DNA of 64,000 nt, taken from contig NZ_JAQOSO010000004.1 of assembly GCF_030068505.1 (NCBI RefSeq), positions 1-64,000 on the forward strand, given 5' to 3'. The position numbers and the translations under genes are program-made. Shown piece after piece: positions 25,554-36,735 of the stretch. Origin of the DNA: Roseofilum capinflatum BLCC-M114 (GTDB lineage: Bacteria; Cyanobacteriota; Cyanobacteriia; Cyanobacteriales; Desertifilaceae). Every line of letters starts with the position of its first letter. Position 1 is the stretch's first letter. The notes beneath the pieces are model-generated. The model had not been told where the DNA came from. It saw nothing but the letters and a program-made list of their open reading frames with translations, and did no database searches.

Positions 25554-25860
25554 TTTCATCATCCTGGTTGATCTTTTAACCTTAAGTAAACCTTAAATCT
25601 TTGCATGGGGCACAAAGAACCTAGAACAGCTAACCTCAGCGGTTATGCAACCGTTTGGCCTAGTCTTCTATGCCTAGAATACCGAATTGGGGGACGAATT
25701 GCTGCCTTGAGTTTCACAAACCATCCTCTATGATGAGTCATTGACTGGGTTGGTTGATGTCGGGGCAGGTTAACCCAATTGTGGCTCGTCCAAGCGAACT
25801 GTTGGTGAACCTGTCTCATACATCCCCGCAGATTTGACAATCCCCCACCCCTGCATAGCC

Positions 25861-25892
25861 CTATGCCATAGCCTTAACGTACTATGCCATAG
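25861..25892. promoter_or_regulatory. Two CTATGCCATAG boxes 21 bp apart upstream of cbiX
   Basis: The 11-base near-palindrome CTATGCCATAG occurs at 25861-25871 and again at 25882-25892. The 21-base spacing equals two helical turns, as expected for two dimer sites on one DNA face. The second box ends 24 bases before the cbiX start. A regulator-binding role is inferred. The rest of the 25554-25916 gap shows no gene. Confidence 0.5.
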
Positions 25893-25916
25893 GGTTATCG
25901 TATCTTACTAGCCATC

Positions 25917-26903
25917 ATGCAACTTCAATCTAGACCGTCTTCAATTCAACTCTCTCCCTTGCCCATCAACCGCCCGTTGTTGATGATTGGCCATGGGAGC
26001 CGCGATCGCGAAGGGAGAGATGCATTTATCGATTTTGCGGCCGCTTACGAAGCCCTAGACCCCTCTCGGCCCGTGATTCCTTGTTTTTTGGAGTTAACAG
26101 AACCCACCATTTTAGAGGGGGTTAAACGCTGCGTAGAGCAAGGCTATACCGACCTTTCCGCTCTGCCGATTTTGTTATTCGCTGCCCGCCATAATAAATT
26201 TGATGTCACTAATGCCCTAGATGCGGCTCGCTTAGAATATCCACAAGTCAAATTTCACTATGGTCGACACTTTGGCATCACGCCCAGTATTTTAGAGTTA
26301 TGGAGCGATCGCCTTTCCGCCCTCGATACCCCAGACTATCCCCGCGCTGATACCGTACTCCTGTTTGTCGGACGCGGATCGAGCGATCCTGATGCCAATG
26401 GGGATGTTTACAAGTTAGCTCGCATGGTGTGGGAAGGCAGTGGTTATCAAACCGTCGAAACCTGTTTCATTGGTATTACCCATCCCCGTTTAGAAGAAGG
26501 ATTTCGCCGCGCCCGGCTCTATCAGCCCAAGCGGATTATCGTGTTACCCTATTTCCTATTCACTGGGGTATTGGTGAAGAAAATTGCCGACATCACCGCC
26601 CAACAACAGGAACAGTTTCCAGAGATTAACCATGTGTGCTTATCTGAGATGGGTATCGATCCTCATCTGATGCAGTTGGTGCGCGATCGCGAAATTGAAA
26701 CCCAGTTGGGACAAGTACAGATGAACTGTGAGTTATGCAAATTCCGGTTAGCTGCCCTCGGTGATGGCGATCATTCCCATTCCCACGATCATGGACATCA
26801 TCACCACCACGATCATCATCACGATCACGATCACGATCATCCCCCAATCGATCCCTATGCTGATCCCCAAGCCTACCATCAACGGATTTGGCAAGTGCCA
26901 TGA
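25917..26903 (+). CDS. cbiX: Sirohydrochlorin chelatase, CbiX long form
   Basis: The 328-residue protein has two CbiX/SirB domains; the first starts with [16 protein letters not shown] (active-site His) and the second has [16 protein letters not shown]. After them comes MNCELC (M-x-C-x-x-C), the iron-sulfur motif of the long CbiX type, then a His/Asp-rich tail of about 30 residues. It inserts Co(II) or Fe(II) into sirohydrochlorin for cobalamin or siroheme. The His-rich tail probably holds metal. Its stop overlaps sipA by ATGA. Confidence 0.93.
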   Translation: MQLQSRPSSIQLSPLPINRPLLMIGHGSRDREGRDAFIDFAAAYEALDPSRPVIPCFLELTEPTILEGVKRCVEQGYTDLSALPILLFAARHNKFDVTNALDAARLEYPQVKFHYGRHFGITPSILELWSDRLSALDTPDYPRADTVLLFVGRGSSDPDANGDVYKLARMVWEGSGYQTVETCFIGITHPRLEEGFRRARLYQPKRIIVLPYFLFTGVLVKKIADITAQQQEQFPEINHVCLSEMGIDPHLMQLVRDREIETQLGQVQMNCELCKFRLAALGDGDHSHSHDHGHHHHHDHHHDHDHDHPPIDPYADPQAYHQRIWQVP

Positions 26904-27124
26904 GTGAAAACAAAACCTTTCAAGTGGGCGATCGGGTGCGCGTCATTGCCCTCCCTCCCTACGTCAAAACCGCCGAACCCATGCCCATGCTTCGCCCTCC
27001 CGATGTCATTCAACTGGGCGAAGAAGGCACAATTCTTGACTGTCGTCCTGGAGGATATTGGGGCGTTCGCTTTACCGGAGGCGCATTTTTAATGGATAGC
27101 CAATACATCGAAGTCGTCACCTGA
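26900..27124 (+). CDS. sipA: SipA/DUF3148 regulatory protein
   Basis: I start at ATG 26900 ([15 protein letters not shown]), which overlaps the cbiX stop; the four extra residues upstream would extend into cbiX. The 74-residue SH3-like protein has [19 protein letters not shown] and [20 protein letters not shown]. This is the DUF3148/SipA family, known in cyanobacteria to bind and stimulate the sensor kinase NblS (Hik33). Coupling to a tetrapyrrole chelatase suggests coordinated expression. Confidence 0.88.
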   Translation: MSENKTFQVGDRVRVIALPPYVKTAEPMPMLRPPDVIQLGEEGTILDCRPGGYWGVRFTGGAFLMDSQYIEVVT

Positions 27125-27159
27125 CGAAGAGGGGGGATGGGGAAGATGGGGAGACAAAC

Positions 27160-27255
27160 TATTGCCTTTTGCCTTTTGCCTATTGCCTTTTGCCTTTTGC
27201 CCATTCCCCATTCCCCTCGCCCTGAGCGAAGTCGAAGGGCATTCCCAGAAAAAAT
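27160..27255. repeat. Heptamer array TTTTGCC and a CTTCGACTTCGCTCAGG-type repeat
   Basis: Tandem TTTTGCC/TATTGCC heptamers are followed by CCCTCGCCCTGAGCGAAGTC, a dispersed repeat also seen near 46870-46935. The segment lies between sipA and tRNA-Asp. Confidence 0.75.
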
Positions 27256-27314
27256 TTTCCCATCCCCTTGACAAACCCCAAAAATCATGTAACTATGGAT
27301 ATTGGCTTACACAA

Positions 27315-27388
27315 GGGACTGTAGTTCAATTGGTTAGAGCACCGCCCTGTCACGGCGGAAGTTGCGGGTTCGAGCCCCGTCAGTCCCG
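27315..27388 (+). tRNA. tRNA-Asp (GTC)
   Basis: The 74-base sequence folds as a cloverleaf: acceptor GGGACTG pairs with CAGTCCC, the anticodon arm CCGCC-CTGTCAC-GGCGG carries GTC, and the T-arm is GCGGG-TTCGAGC-CCCGT. No CCA is encoded; the discriminator is G. Confidence 0.97.
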
Positions 27389-27600
27389 TACAATACTCCA
27401 AATAACAAAATGCTTACCCGAAGATTCTGCAAACGCAGAATCGCTTAGGGCGTTTTTGTTTGAGTCTATCCCCCCATTCCCCCTACTTGGCGGAAAATGC
27501 GCCAACCCTGATACGGTTTGCCCTCCTGCCTGAAAGAGTTCCAGCCTTTAGGATGAGAACAGTAGAAATCACTGAACCCAAGGTTAACAGGAGGGCAACC

Positions 27601-28026
27601 ATGATGATGCGCGTCCACCCGATAGAAAAAAACCCAATCTATCAACCAGCGATCGCCTGGAAAATCACATCAGAAGGTCTGATGCTGCAAGTGGAAGTAC
27701 CGGGAATTCAAGCCGAAGATCTCGATATTGAAGCCACAGAAAAAACCCTAACCATCCAATGGACTCGCCGTCCTCATCCTGACTCGGTTGCCCTCTATTC
27801 CGAAGTGAAGTATGGGCAATTTCGGCGCTCTGTCGCCTTACCCTTTGAAATTGAGTGCGATCGCATTGAGAGCCAATTAAACCAAGGCATCTTAACCCTG
27901 AATCTACCCAAAAAGCAAAAACCCCAACCCGTGAAAATCACCTTGGGTACATCCACCCCCTCCCAACCCGAACCCACCCCCTTAGAAACTCCCGTGAGTC
28001 TAGAAGAAGACCCTTGGGCAGCTTAA
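27601..28026 (+). CDS. Hsp20/alpha-crystallin small heat shock protein
   Basis: I start at ATG 27601 (MMMRVHPIEK), which follows an AGGAGG ribosome site 7 bases upstream; the longer frame to 27460 has no support. The 141-residue protein has an alpha-crystallin domain (AWKITSEGLMLQVEVPGI to SQLNQGILTLNLPKK) with the A-x-x-x-x-G-x-L-type core GILTLNLP. Its Pro-rich tail is unusual. It acts as an ATP-independent holdase chaperone and passes clients to DnaK, which is encoded next. Confidence 0.92.
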   Translation: MMMRVHPIEKNPIYQPAIAWKITSEGLMLQVEVPGIQAEDLDIEATEKTLTIQWTRRPHPDSVALYSEVKYGQFRRSVALPFEIECDRIESQLNQGILTLNLPKKQKPQPVKITLGTSTPSQPEPTPLETPVSLEEDPWAA

Positions 28027-28212
28027 ACCCAACTGGGAAGCTCCCCAAGTTCGGTAAACCGCCCTTCATTGCCAGGGCAAACCCCCATCAGGATAGGTTA
28101 AGAGGTCTTTATACTGAGAACGGCCCACCTAACAAGCAAAACATTTATAGATCGCTCTCAGGCCCAGGCCGGAACCCCTAGTAGTTAGTAAAGTTGGAAC
28201 GCAAAAACTCTT

Positions 28213-30126
28213 ATGGCTAAAGTAGTTGGAATTGACTTAGGAACCACAAACTCTTGTGTAGCAGTAATGGAAGGGGGCAAACCCACCGTTATCGCCAACG
28301 CAGAAGGTGGACGCACCACCCCCTCCGTCGTTGCTTATGCAAAAAATGGCGATCGCCTCGTCGGACAAATCGCCAAACGCCAAGCCGTCATGAACGCCCA
28401 AAACACCTTCTATTCCGTTAAACGATTCATCGGACGGCGCTACGACGAAGTCGGAACCGAATCGACAGAAGTATCCTACGAAGTCCTCAAAGAAGGCAAC
28501 AGCGTTAAACTCAACTGTCCGGCTGCTGACAAAAAATTCGCTCCTGAAGAAATCTCCGCCCAAGTCCTGCGGAAACTGGTTGACGATGCCAGTACATACC
28601 TGGGCGAAACCGTTACCCAAGCAGTAATCACGGTTCCAGCTTATTTTAACGACTCCCAACGGCAAGCCACCAAAGACGCAGGTAAAATTGCAGGGGTTGA
28701 AGTGCTGCGGATCATCAACGAACCCACCGCCGCATCCCTCGCTTACGGACTCGACAAAAAAAGCAACGAAACCATCCTCGTCTTTGACCTAGGGGGCGGA
28801 ACCTTCGACGTATCCATCCTCGAAGTAGGCGACGGTGTATTTGAAGTCCTATCCACCTCTGGAGACACTCACCTCGGTGGAGATGACTTCGATAAAAAAA
28901 TCGTCGATTATCTAGCCGCAGAATTCCAGAAAACGGAAGGCATTGACCTCCGCAAAGACAAACAAGCCCTGCAACGGTTAACCGAAGCAGCCGAAAAAGC
29001 CAAAATTGAACTCTCCAGCGTCACCCAAGCAGAAATCAACCTGCCCTTTATTACCGCTACCCAAGAAGGCCCCAAACATCTCGACTTGACCCTAACACGG
29101 GGTAAATTTGAAGACCTCTGTAGCGACCTGATTAAACGCTGTGCCATCCCTGTCGAAACCGCTCTCAAAGATGCCAAACTCGATAAAGCAGCCATTGATG
29201 AAGTCGTCCTAGTTGGGGGTTCCACTCGGATGCCTGCGGTTAAAGAAGTGGTCAAGAAAACCCTGGGTAAAGAACCCAACCAAACCGTAAACCCCGATGA
29301 AGTCGTTGCCGTGGGTGCTGCTATTCAAGGTGGGGTACTCGCTGGAGAAGTGAAAGACATTCTCCTGTTAGATGTAACCCCTCTCTCCCTTGGGGTTGAA
29401 ACCCTCGGTGGTGTCATGACCAAAATTATTCCCCGCAACACCACCATCCCCACCAAGAAGTCCGAAACCTTCTCTACCGCAGTCGATGGTCAAACCAATG
29501 TAGAAATCCATGTGCTGCAAGGGGAACGGGAAATGTCCACCGACAACAAGAGCTTAGGAACCTTCCGCTTAGATGGTATTCCGGCTGCTCCCCGTGGTGT
29601 TCCCCAAATTGAGGTGACCTTTGATATTGATGCCAATGGTATCTTGAATGTCACCGCTAAGGATAAGGGAACCGGTAAGGCTCAGTCCATTAGTATCACC
29701 GGTGCTTCTACCCTGGATGACCGGGAAGTTGACCGCATGGTGAAAGAAGCCGAAGCCAATGCAGAAGCGGATAAGGAACGGCGCGAAAAAATCGATCGCA
29801 AGAACCAAGCCGACCAACTCTGTTATCAAGCCGAGAAACAAATGGAAGAACTCGGTGACAAAGTTCCTGCCGATGATAAAACCAAGGTTGAAGGACTGGT
29901 TAAGGACTTGCGCGAGGCCGTCGGCAAGGAAGATGATGAGAGCATCCAAACTCTGACCACTGAACTGCAACAAACCCTCTATAGCATTGGTAGCAGTGTG
30001 TATCAACAGGCAGGCGGTGATGAAGCAGGCGCACCCGGTGCAGATGCTCCCCCTCCTGGAGGTGATGCCGGTTCTGGTGGCCCCGACGATGATGTGATTG
30101 ATGCGGAATTCTCGGAAACCAAGTAA
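28213..30126 (+). CDS. dnaK: Chaperone DnaK (Hsp70)
   Basis: The 637-residue protein starts [20 protein letters not shown] and has [40 protein letters not shown] and [11 protein letters not shown], the Hsp70 ATPase motifs, then the substrate-binding domain ([19 protein letters not shown]) and a Gly/Pro/Asp-rich C-terminus ending [11 protein letters not shown]. The ending is typical of bacterial DnaK. Length is normal. A 186-base leader without obvious CIRCE element lies upstream. A strong terminator follows. Confidence 0.98.
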   Translation: MAKVVGIDLGTTNSCVAVMEGGKPTVIANAEGGRTTPSVVAYAKNGDRLVGQIAKRQAVMNAQNTFYSVKRFIGRRYDEVGTESTEVSYEVLKEGNSVKLNCPAADKKFAPEEISAQVLRKLVDDASTYLGETVTQAVITVPAYFNDSQRQATKDAGKIAGVEVLRIINEPTAASLAYGLDKKSNETILVFDLGGGTFDVSILEVGDGVFEVLSTSGDTHLGGDDFDKKIVDYLAAEFQKTEGIDLRKDKQALQRLTEAAEKAKIELSSVTQAEINLPFITATQEGPKHLDLTLTRGKFEDLCSDLIKRCAIPVETALKDAKLDKAAIDEVVLVGGSTRMPAVKEVVKKTLGKEPNQTVNPDEVVAVGAAIQGGVLAGEVKDILLLDVTPLSLGVETLGGVMTKIIPRNTTIPTKKSETFSTAVDGQTNVEIHVLQGEREMSTDNKSLGTFRLDGIPAAPRGVPQIEVTFDIDANGILNVTAKDKGTGKAQSISITGASTLDDREVDRMVKEAEANAEADKERREKIDRKNQADQLCYQAEKQMEELGDKVPADDKTKVEGLVKDLREAVGKEDDESIQTLTTELQQTLYSIGSSVYQQAGGDEAGAPGADAPPPGGDAGSGGPDDDVIDAEFSETK

Positions 30127-30173
30127 CTGAAATCATGAATTAAGTTACTCTAGACACAAGAGTAACCTGAAAT

Positions 30174-30207
30174 AACCCCTCCTAGATCGTCATACCTAGG
30201 AGGGGTT
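30174..30207 (+). terminator. Intrinsic terminator after dnaK
   Basis: AACCCCTCCTAG pairs with CTAGGAGGGGTT across a 10-base loop, and is followed by a short T-rich stretch. It lies 47 bases after the dnaK stop. Confidence 0.85.
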
Positions 30208-30394
30208 TCTGGTTAGTGCTTTTAGCCGATCCATCCCTGACGCGATCGAGGCGGCGATCGCCTCCATCATAGCCTTCATCTGATATCGTTAATCATAGCG
30301 AGTCAGCATAGGTAAAGCTAATTCCTACATTAACCTAAGTTGTGCCTTTTTCCCCTAAGCTTAAGATAATTTACCAAATATTGATAGAGTCGTT

Positions 30395-31048
30395 ATGCAA
30401 CCCATCTTAACTCTTGATCTATTATGTCAAGAAGCAAAAAAGTTTGCTCAACTTGAGTCTAATCATCATGAATCTTCCCTCTATGGTGTTACCGATGGTA
30501 AAGCTCTCGGAACTTACTTCGAGCATAAGTTTCAAACTTATCTAGAAACCTGCTACACTTTTGAGCGAGGAAGTTCAGCCAAAGGTATGGATTTTCCGGG
30601 ATTAAATGTAGATATGAAAGTAACCAGTTATCGGCAACCCCAATCCTCTTGTCCTTTCCAATCTGCACGTCAGAAAATCTATGGGTTAGGATATAACTTA
30701 CTCATTTTTGTCTATGATAAGACCGATAACTCCAATACTAAAACCGGTCAACTGAAAATACTAAACTCAGTTTTAGTGACTGGAGAAAGGACAGCAGACT
30801 ACCAAACAACGCGGGGAATCCAGCAACTCTTAGACAATGATGCTAACCTAGATGACTTACTCGCTTTCTTTGCCGAGCGGATGCTTCCTCTGGATGATAT
30901 TCAAGCTCAACAACTAGCGGAAGAAATCATGCATCATCCTCCTGACTTAGGCTATTTAACCATTTCCAATGCCTTACAATGGAGGCTTCAGTATCGCCGT
31001 GTTATTGCCGAAGCAGGTAATATACCGGGAATTATTCGAGTTTTATAA
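30395..31048 (+). CDS. Putative type II restriction endonuclease
   Basis: The 217-residue protein precedes a DNA methyltransferase gene by one base. It carries a PD-(D/E)xK-like core: LGTYFEHKFQTYL (possible first acidic residue), then KGMDFPGLNVDMKVTS, where D...D-x-K fits the nuclease motif. The family is not recognised more precisely. The recognition site is unknown. AT-rich composition and a second R-M system in the window suggest mobile defence genes. Confidence 0.75.
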   Translation: MQPILTLDLLCQEAKKFAQLESNHHESSLYGVTDGKALGTYFEHKFQTYLETCYTFERGSSAKGMDFPGLNVDMKVTSYRQPQSSCPFQSARQKIYGLGYNLLIFVYDKTDNSNTKTGQLKILNSVLVTGERTADYQTTRGIQQLLDNDANLDDLLAFFAERMLPLDDIQAQQLAEEIMHHPPDLGYLTISNALQWRLQYRRVIAEAGNIPGIIRVL

Positions 31049-31049
31049 T

Positions 31050-32558
31050 ATGACTATCAGTCAACAGACAAAAAAAGAATATGGTGATTTTCAAACTCCC
31101 TGGGAACTCAGTCATAAAATCTGTAAACTGTTGTATAATAAAGGCATTAAACCTCGATCAATTATTGAGCCAACTTGTGGTCAAGGCAATTTATTAATGG
31201 CTGCTATGGAATGGTTTGATTCTGTAGAAGTTGGTCTAGGATATGATATCAACGATCGGTATATCCAGCAAGTCAAAACTAAACTCTGCGATCAGCCTTA
31301 TGCGGGTAAAATCAAAGTTGTTAACGCTAATTTTTTTGCTCTTGACTGGAAAAGTATCACCGCTCAATTGCCAGAACCGATATTATTTATTGGCAATCCT
31401 CCTTGGGCAACAAATTCTTTTTTGGGAGGTTTAGAGAGTGGCAATTTACCAGCAAAAAAGAACAGCGATCAATATTGTGGATTAGATGCACTTACGGGTA
31501 AAAGCAATTTTGATATTTCGGAATGGATGTGGCGCTATCTTCTAGACTCTCTAGGGAAAAAGTTAGGTTGGGTTGCCCTGCTGACTAAAACAGTTGTTGC
31601 TCGTAAAATTATCCAATATAGTTATAAACATCAGTTGCCAATTATGCAATCTAGCCTCTATATAGTTGACGCGAAAAAATATTTTCATGCTGCGGTAAGT
31701 GCAGGTCTACTTGTGTGTCATTTAGGTCAGGAAAAATCTAATTATAGTTGTTCGGTTTATGAAAACATTGAAAATCCAGTGAAGCAGTCAACTTTTGGTA
31801 TCCATGAAGGACACTTAATTGCAGATTTAGCGAATTTCAATCAATGGCAGCATCTTCAAGGAAGGACGGTTTATCAATGGCGATCGGGGATTAAACATGA
31901 CTGTGCTAAAATCATGGAAATGACGGGGAATTTTGCAGATCTTAAAAATGGATTTGGAGAACCAGTTAGTCTGGAAAATAATTATTTATATCCTCTGTTG
32001 AAAAGCTCGGATATTGCTCATCAGAAAAGCAGTTCGCGTTATCTCTTAGTGACTCAAAGTAAAGTGGGAGCAGAGACGAAATCTATTGCTATTCATGCCC
32101 CGTTGACTTGGCTGTATTTAAGTCAACATCAAGCGTTTTTTGATCGGCGTAAAAGCTCAATTTATAAAGGTAAACCCCCTTTTTCTATTTTTGGCGTTGG
32201 AGATTATTCCTTTGCTCCTTGGAAAGTGGCTATTTCAGGACTGTATAAAAAACTGGCTTTTTGTCTAATATCACCTCATGAAGGAAAACCAGTTATGCTG
32301 GATGATACTTGCTATTTTCTTGCTTGTCAGTCGCAATCCGAGGCTATTTTGCTGGAACATTTATTAAATTCAAAAGTTGCCCAAGAATTCTTGAGCGCTT
32401 TTATTTTCTGGGATGCCAAACGTCCGATTACTGCCTCGCTGCTTAATCGTCTGGATTTGTTTAAACTGGCAGATGAATTAGGTAAAGGTGAGGAATTAAG
32501 AGAGTATCATGACTTCTGTGATGGTTCACCTATAATTAAGGGAATGATGCAGAGATAG
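31050..32558 (+). CDS. N6-adenine DNA methyltransferase of the second R-M system
   Basis: I start at ATG 31050 (MTISQQTKKEYGDFQTP), one base after the endonuclease stop; an upstream Met at 30969 would overlap that gene by 80 bases. The 502-residue enzyme has SAM motif I (IIEPTCGQGNLL) near the N-terminus and the catalytic NPPW (FIGNPPWATNS) near residue 107, the gamma-class order for N6-adenine enzymes. The C-terminal half (SFAPWKVAISGLYKKL) resembles target-recognition domains of TaqI-type enzymes. Protects the host from the partner nuclease. Confidence 0.85.
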   Translation: MTISQQTKKEYGDFQTPWELSHKICKLLYNKGIKPRSIIEPTCGQGNLLMAAMEWFDSVEVGLGYDINDRYIQQVKTKLCDQPYAGKIKVVNANFFALDWKSITAQLPEPILFIGNPPWATNSFLGGLESGNLPAKKNSDQYCGLDALTGKSNFDISEWMWRYLLDSLGKKLGWVALLTKTVVARKIIQYSYKHQLPIMQSSLYIVDAKKYFHAAVSAGLLVCHLGQEKSNYSCSVYENIENPVKQSTFGIHEGHLIADLANFNQWQHLQGRTVYQWRSGIKHDCAKIMEMTGNFADLKNGFGEPVSLENNYLYPLLKSSDIAHQKSSSRYLLVTQSKVGAETKSIAIHAPLTWLYLSQHQAFFDRRKSSIYKGKPPFSIFGVGDYSFAPWKVAISGLYKKLAFCLISPHEGKPVMLDDTCYFLACQSQSEAILLEHLLNSKVAQEFLSAFIFWDAKRPITASLLNRLDLFKLADELGKGEELREYHDFCDGSPIIKGMMQR

Positions 32559-32568
32559 GAAAGTGGGA

Positions 32569-32943
32569 ATGAGTCAAGTTTTTCTGACGCTAGGATCGAG
32601 TTTAGCGGCGATCGCCGTTGCCGGGGGCGCTTTTGCCTCCCATGCGCTCAAAGGACAACTGAGCGATCGCTCCCTGGAAATCTTTGAAACCGCCACCAAG
32701 TACCAAATGTATCACGCCCTCGGCATCATCCTCGTTGCCCTCTGGCTCTCTTCCCTGCCTACTGCTAATCCCTGGATGGTAACCGCAGGATGGGCATTTT
32801 TTGCCGGAATTCTCCTCTTTTCCGGTAGCTTATATGCCCTCAGCGTCACCGGAATTAAAATCCTCGGAGCCATTACCCCCTTGGGAGGAGTCGCCTTTTT
32901 AATCGGTTGGGGATGTTTAGCCGTTTCTGCGTGGATGAAATAA
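32569..32943 (+). CDS. DUF423 membrane protein (YgdD-like)
   Basis: The 124-residue protein starts at ATG 32569 (MSQVFLTLGSSL), two codons after an alternative GTG. It has four hydrophobic segments and the DUF423 pattern AGAFASHALKG near residue 25, then QMYHALGIILVAL and ALSVTGIKILGAITPLGGVAFLIGW. The family is small, widely conserved and of unknown function in the inner membrane. Confidence 0.9.
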   Translation: MSQVFLTLGSSLAAIAVAGGAFASHALKGQLSDRSLEIFETATKYQMYHALGIILVALWLSSLPTANPWMVTAGWAFFAGILLFSGSLYALSVTGIKILGAITPLGGVAFLIGWGCLAVSAWMK

Positions 32944-32955
32944 GTAATACAGCCC

Positions 32956-33052
32956 TAATTTAGGCGTTAGGGAGAGAGCTTAATTTAGGCGTTAGGGAGA
33001 GAGCTTAATTTAGGCGTTAGGGAGCGAGCTTAATTTAGGCGTTAGGGAGCGA
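32956..33052. repeat. Four tandem copies of a 25-bp repeat
   Basis: The unit TAATTTAGGCGTTAGGGAGA plus GAGCT recurs at 32956, 32981, 33006 and 33031, the last cut at 22 bases. It has no CRISPR-like spacers; units abut directly. Confidence 0.9.
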
Positions 33053-33067
33053 GACGCTCCCACTCCA

Positions 33068-33160
33068 AAACAGGAGTGCGGGCATCTTGCCCGCTTCATA
33101 ACCAATAACCAATAACTCATAACTCATAGCTCATAACTCATAACTCATAACTCATTCTCA
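33068..33160. repeat. GGGCATCTTGCCC hairpin and ATAACTC heptamers
   Basis: GCGGGCATCTTGCCCGC, also near 2798, is followed by tandem heptamers of the type ATAACTC. The array runs up to and slightly into the 3' end of the hydratase gene. Confidence 0.75.
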
Positions 33161-34017
33161 AACCTTACCGAAACTTCCCCCAAACCCTCATATCGCGCTC
33201 GAATCATCATCGGCTCCTTCACCGGAGTTAGGGGGGTAATCGTTCCCAGCGATAACAAATCTCCCGGTTTGAGCTGAATTCCCGCAGCATTCAAATCCTC
33301 TTTCAGCCATAATACCGCTTGCAAGGGATGCCCTAACAGTGCCGCACTGCTGCCTTCCGATAACTTCTCTCCTGCACCATCTTCCATCACTACCGCAATT
33401 TCGCCTAAGCGCTTTTCCCATGCGGGAGTCGCTGCGAGTGCCACCGGTTCCCCCAAAACTCCTAACCTCGCTCCAGCATTGATGGCGACTAAGGCGGGGC
33501 CATTTAAGGGTACAGTGCGATCGTACATCAAATCCGCCAGCTCAATAAACGGAATCACCGCATCTAAACTTTCTAATACCTCTCGGTGAGTTGTCGCTTG
33601 ATTAATCTTTTCATCTGCTACACGCACCATTAAATCAGCTTCAAATACCCCACGAGCGCCAAAGTTAACTGGAACCGTTGCCCCAGTAGAGAGTAACATT
33701 TGTTGTAATAACGTTCCCCGCACCGGATGGGAAACCCCAAAGCGCTCCTGAGCCACAGGACTCGTTAAAGCAGCTTTATAGCCGACAATGGGGCCAAGTT
33801 GGGGAATTAGGGCTTGTACCAATTGTTGCTGAAATTGGGCAGCTTGTTCTAAAGTCCAATGGGGGGCGATCGCCGAAACCGGAGTACGATTAAGATAATT
33901 CGTCACCAAACGCTCCACAGCACTCGGCATCGAACGCACCTCAGCCCAGACACTGCCGGTGAAGAGTATGCCCCCAGAAAATCCTACCAGTAGCGGTTTT
34001 CCTAATCGCCACACCAT
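33145..34017 (-). CDS. Exported 2-keto-4-pentenoate hydratase-like protein
   Basis: The 290-residue protein belongs to the MhpD hydratase/decarboxylase family, seen in VGYKAALTSPVAQERFGVSHP, VFEADLMVRVADEKINQA and LSLGTITPLTPVKEP. Unlike most members it begins with a likely signal peptide or anchor (LGKPLLVGFSGGILFTGSVWA), implying a periplasmic location. Typical relatives hydrate an enol double bond in aromatic breakdown; the substrate here is unknown. Confidence 0.85.
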   Translation of the reverse strand: MVWRLGKPLLVGFSGGILFTGSVWAEVRSMPSAVERLVTNYLNRTPVSAIAPHWTLEQAAQFQQQLVQALIPQLGPIVGYKAALTSPVAQERFGVSHPVRGTLLQQMLLSTGATVPVNFGARGVFEADLMVRVADEKINQATTHREVLESLDAVIPFIELADLMYDRTVPLNGPALVAINAGARLGVLGEPVALAATPAWEKRLGEIAVVMEDGAGEKLSEGSSAALLGHPLQAVLWLKEDLNAAGIQLKPGDLLSLGTITPLTPVKEPMMIRARYEGLGEVSVRFENEL

Positions 34018-34135
34018 AATAATCTTCTCCAGTTTCTCCTGATAGCTTCAATATCTCACGTTTTGCCTAGAGAGGGGCGATCGCCACTTTCTCTACCATT
34101 GGCTATGATCGAAATAATTTCAACAAGTGTGAATT

Positions 34136-34924
34136 ATGGTTTACAGCGATCGCAGCCACCCTTGGCAAAAACCCTTACCCACCATGTACGATCTCCCCAG
34201 TGAAGACCCGGAGGAACCCGGTTTGCCCGACGAATTCCACGACCTGCAACCCGCCCTCCTCAGCCAAACTTGTAAACCCGCCCAACACTGGCCCGATCGC
34301 TGCTTAACCGCCACCGATCTAAACTTATACTATGACTCCCGCCATACCAAGTGGTACAAACGTCCAGATTGGTTTTTAGTCCTCGATAATACTCCCTCCA
34401 CCGACCAAGAAACGCTACGCTGGAGTTACGTCATCTGGCAAGAAGGAGTCATTCCCTACCTCGTCGTCGAACTCCTCTCTCCGGGAACCGAAACAGAAGA
34501 CTTAGGACTCACCCAGCGCAAAAGTGGAAAGCCTCCCACAAAATGGGAAGTCTATGAACAAATATTACATATCCCCTATTATGTCGTTTATGACCGCTAT
34601 CAAAACCGGTTGCGAGCGTTTCGCTTACAAGGCGCACGCTACCAAGAACAGCTACTTCCCGATCGCCGCATCTGGTTTAATGAGTTAGACCTAGGCTTAG
34701 GCCTATGGCAAGGCATCTATGACTACAGAGAAGGACTCTGGCTCCGGTGGTATGATGCCCAAGGAAACTGGATACCCACTCCCAGCGAGCAACTCCAAGA
34801 AAGGGACGAGGAGCTAGAGCAACTACGCCAACGCGCTCAAGATGCTGAACAGAAAGCCGAGCAACTTGCAGCCTATATCAAGTCTCTAGGACTCAACCCA
34901 GAAGACATCAACCCTCCAGATTAA
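34136..34924 (+). CDS. Uma2 family protein with C-terminal coiled coil
   Basis: The 262-residue protein has the Uma2 core: YDSRHTKWYKRPDWFLVLD and IPYLVVELLSPGTETEDLG, followed by WEVYEQILHIPYYVVYDRY, with the nuclease-like residues D, E and K in order. A Glu/Gln-rich coiled coil (residues ~215-250: LQERDEELEQLRQRAQDAEQ) ends it. Such two-part Uma2 proteins are common in cyanobacteria. A second, simpler member is at 22172. Confidence 0.87.
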   Translation: MVYSDRSHPWQKPLPTMYDLPSEDPEEPGLPDEFHDLQPALLSQTCKPAQHWPDRCLTATDLNLYYDSRHTKWYKRPDWFLVLDNTPSTDQETLRWSYVIWQEGVIPYLVVELLSPGTETEDLGLTQRKSGKPPTKWEVYEQILHIPYYVVYDRYQNRLRAFRLQGARYQEQLLPDRRIWFNELDLGLGLWQGIYDYREGLWLRWYDAQGNWIPTPSEQLQERDEELEQLRQRAQDAEQKAEQLAAYIKSLGLNPEDINPPD

Positions 34925-35028
34925 GGATCAATAATGGAGTAATCCCTATTCCCTATTCCCTCACCTTCTGCAAGAAGTCTAATGATCGATCGCGATATGG
35001 CACAATAAATGGGAAGCGCAAGAAGTAG

Positions 35029-36714
<1,686 letters not shown>

Positions 36715-36735
36715 GCATCATCTGGAGGTAAACCG

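Noticed and set aside
27162-27533. 123-residue frame over tRNA-Asp
   Set aside because: It consists of heptamer repeat and tRNA translation ([20 protein letters not shown]) and is not a gene.
28027-28212. CIRCE element or thermosensor upstream of dnaK
   Set aside because: I looked for the TTAGCACTC inverted repeat and a ROSE-like hairpin and saw neither.
32956-33052. CRISPR array
   Set aside because: Units abut with no spacers between, so it is a plain tandem repeat. No cas genes are seen anywhere in the window.
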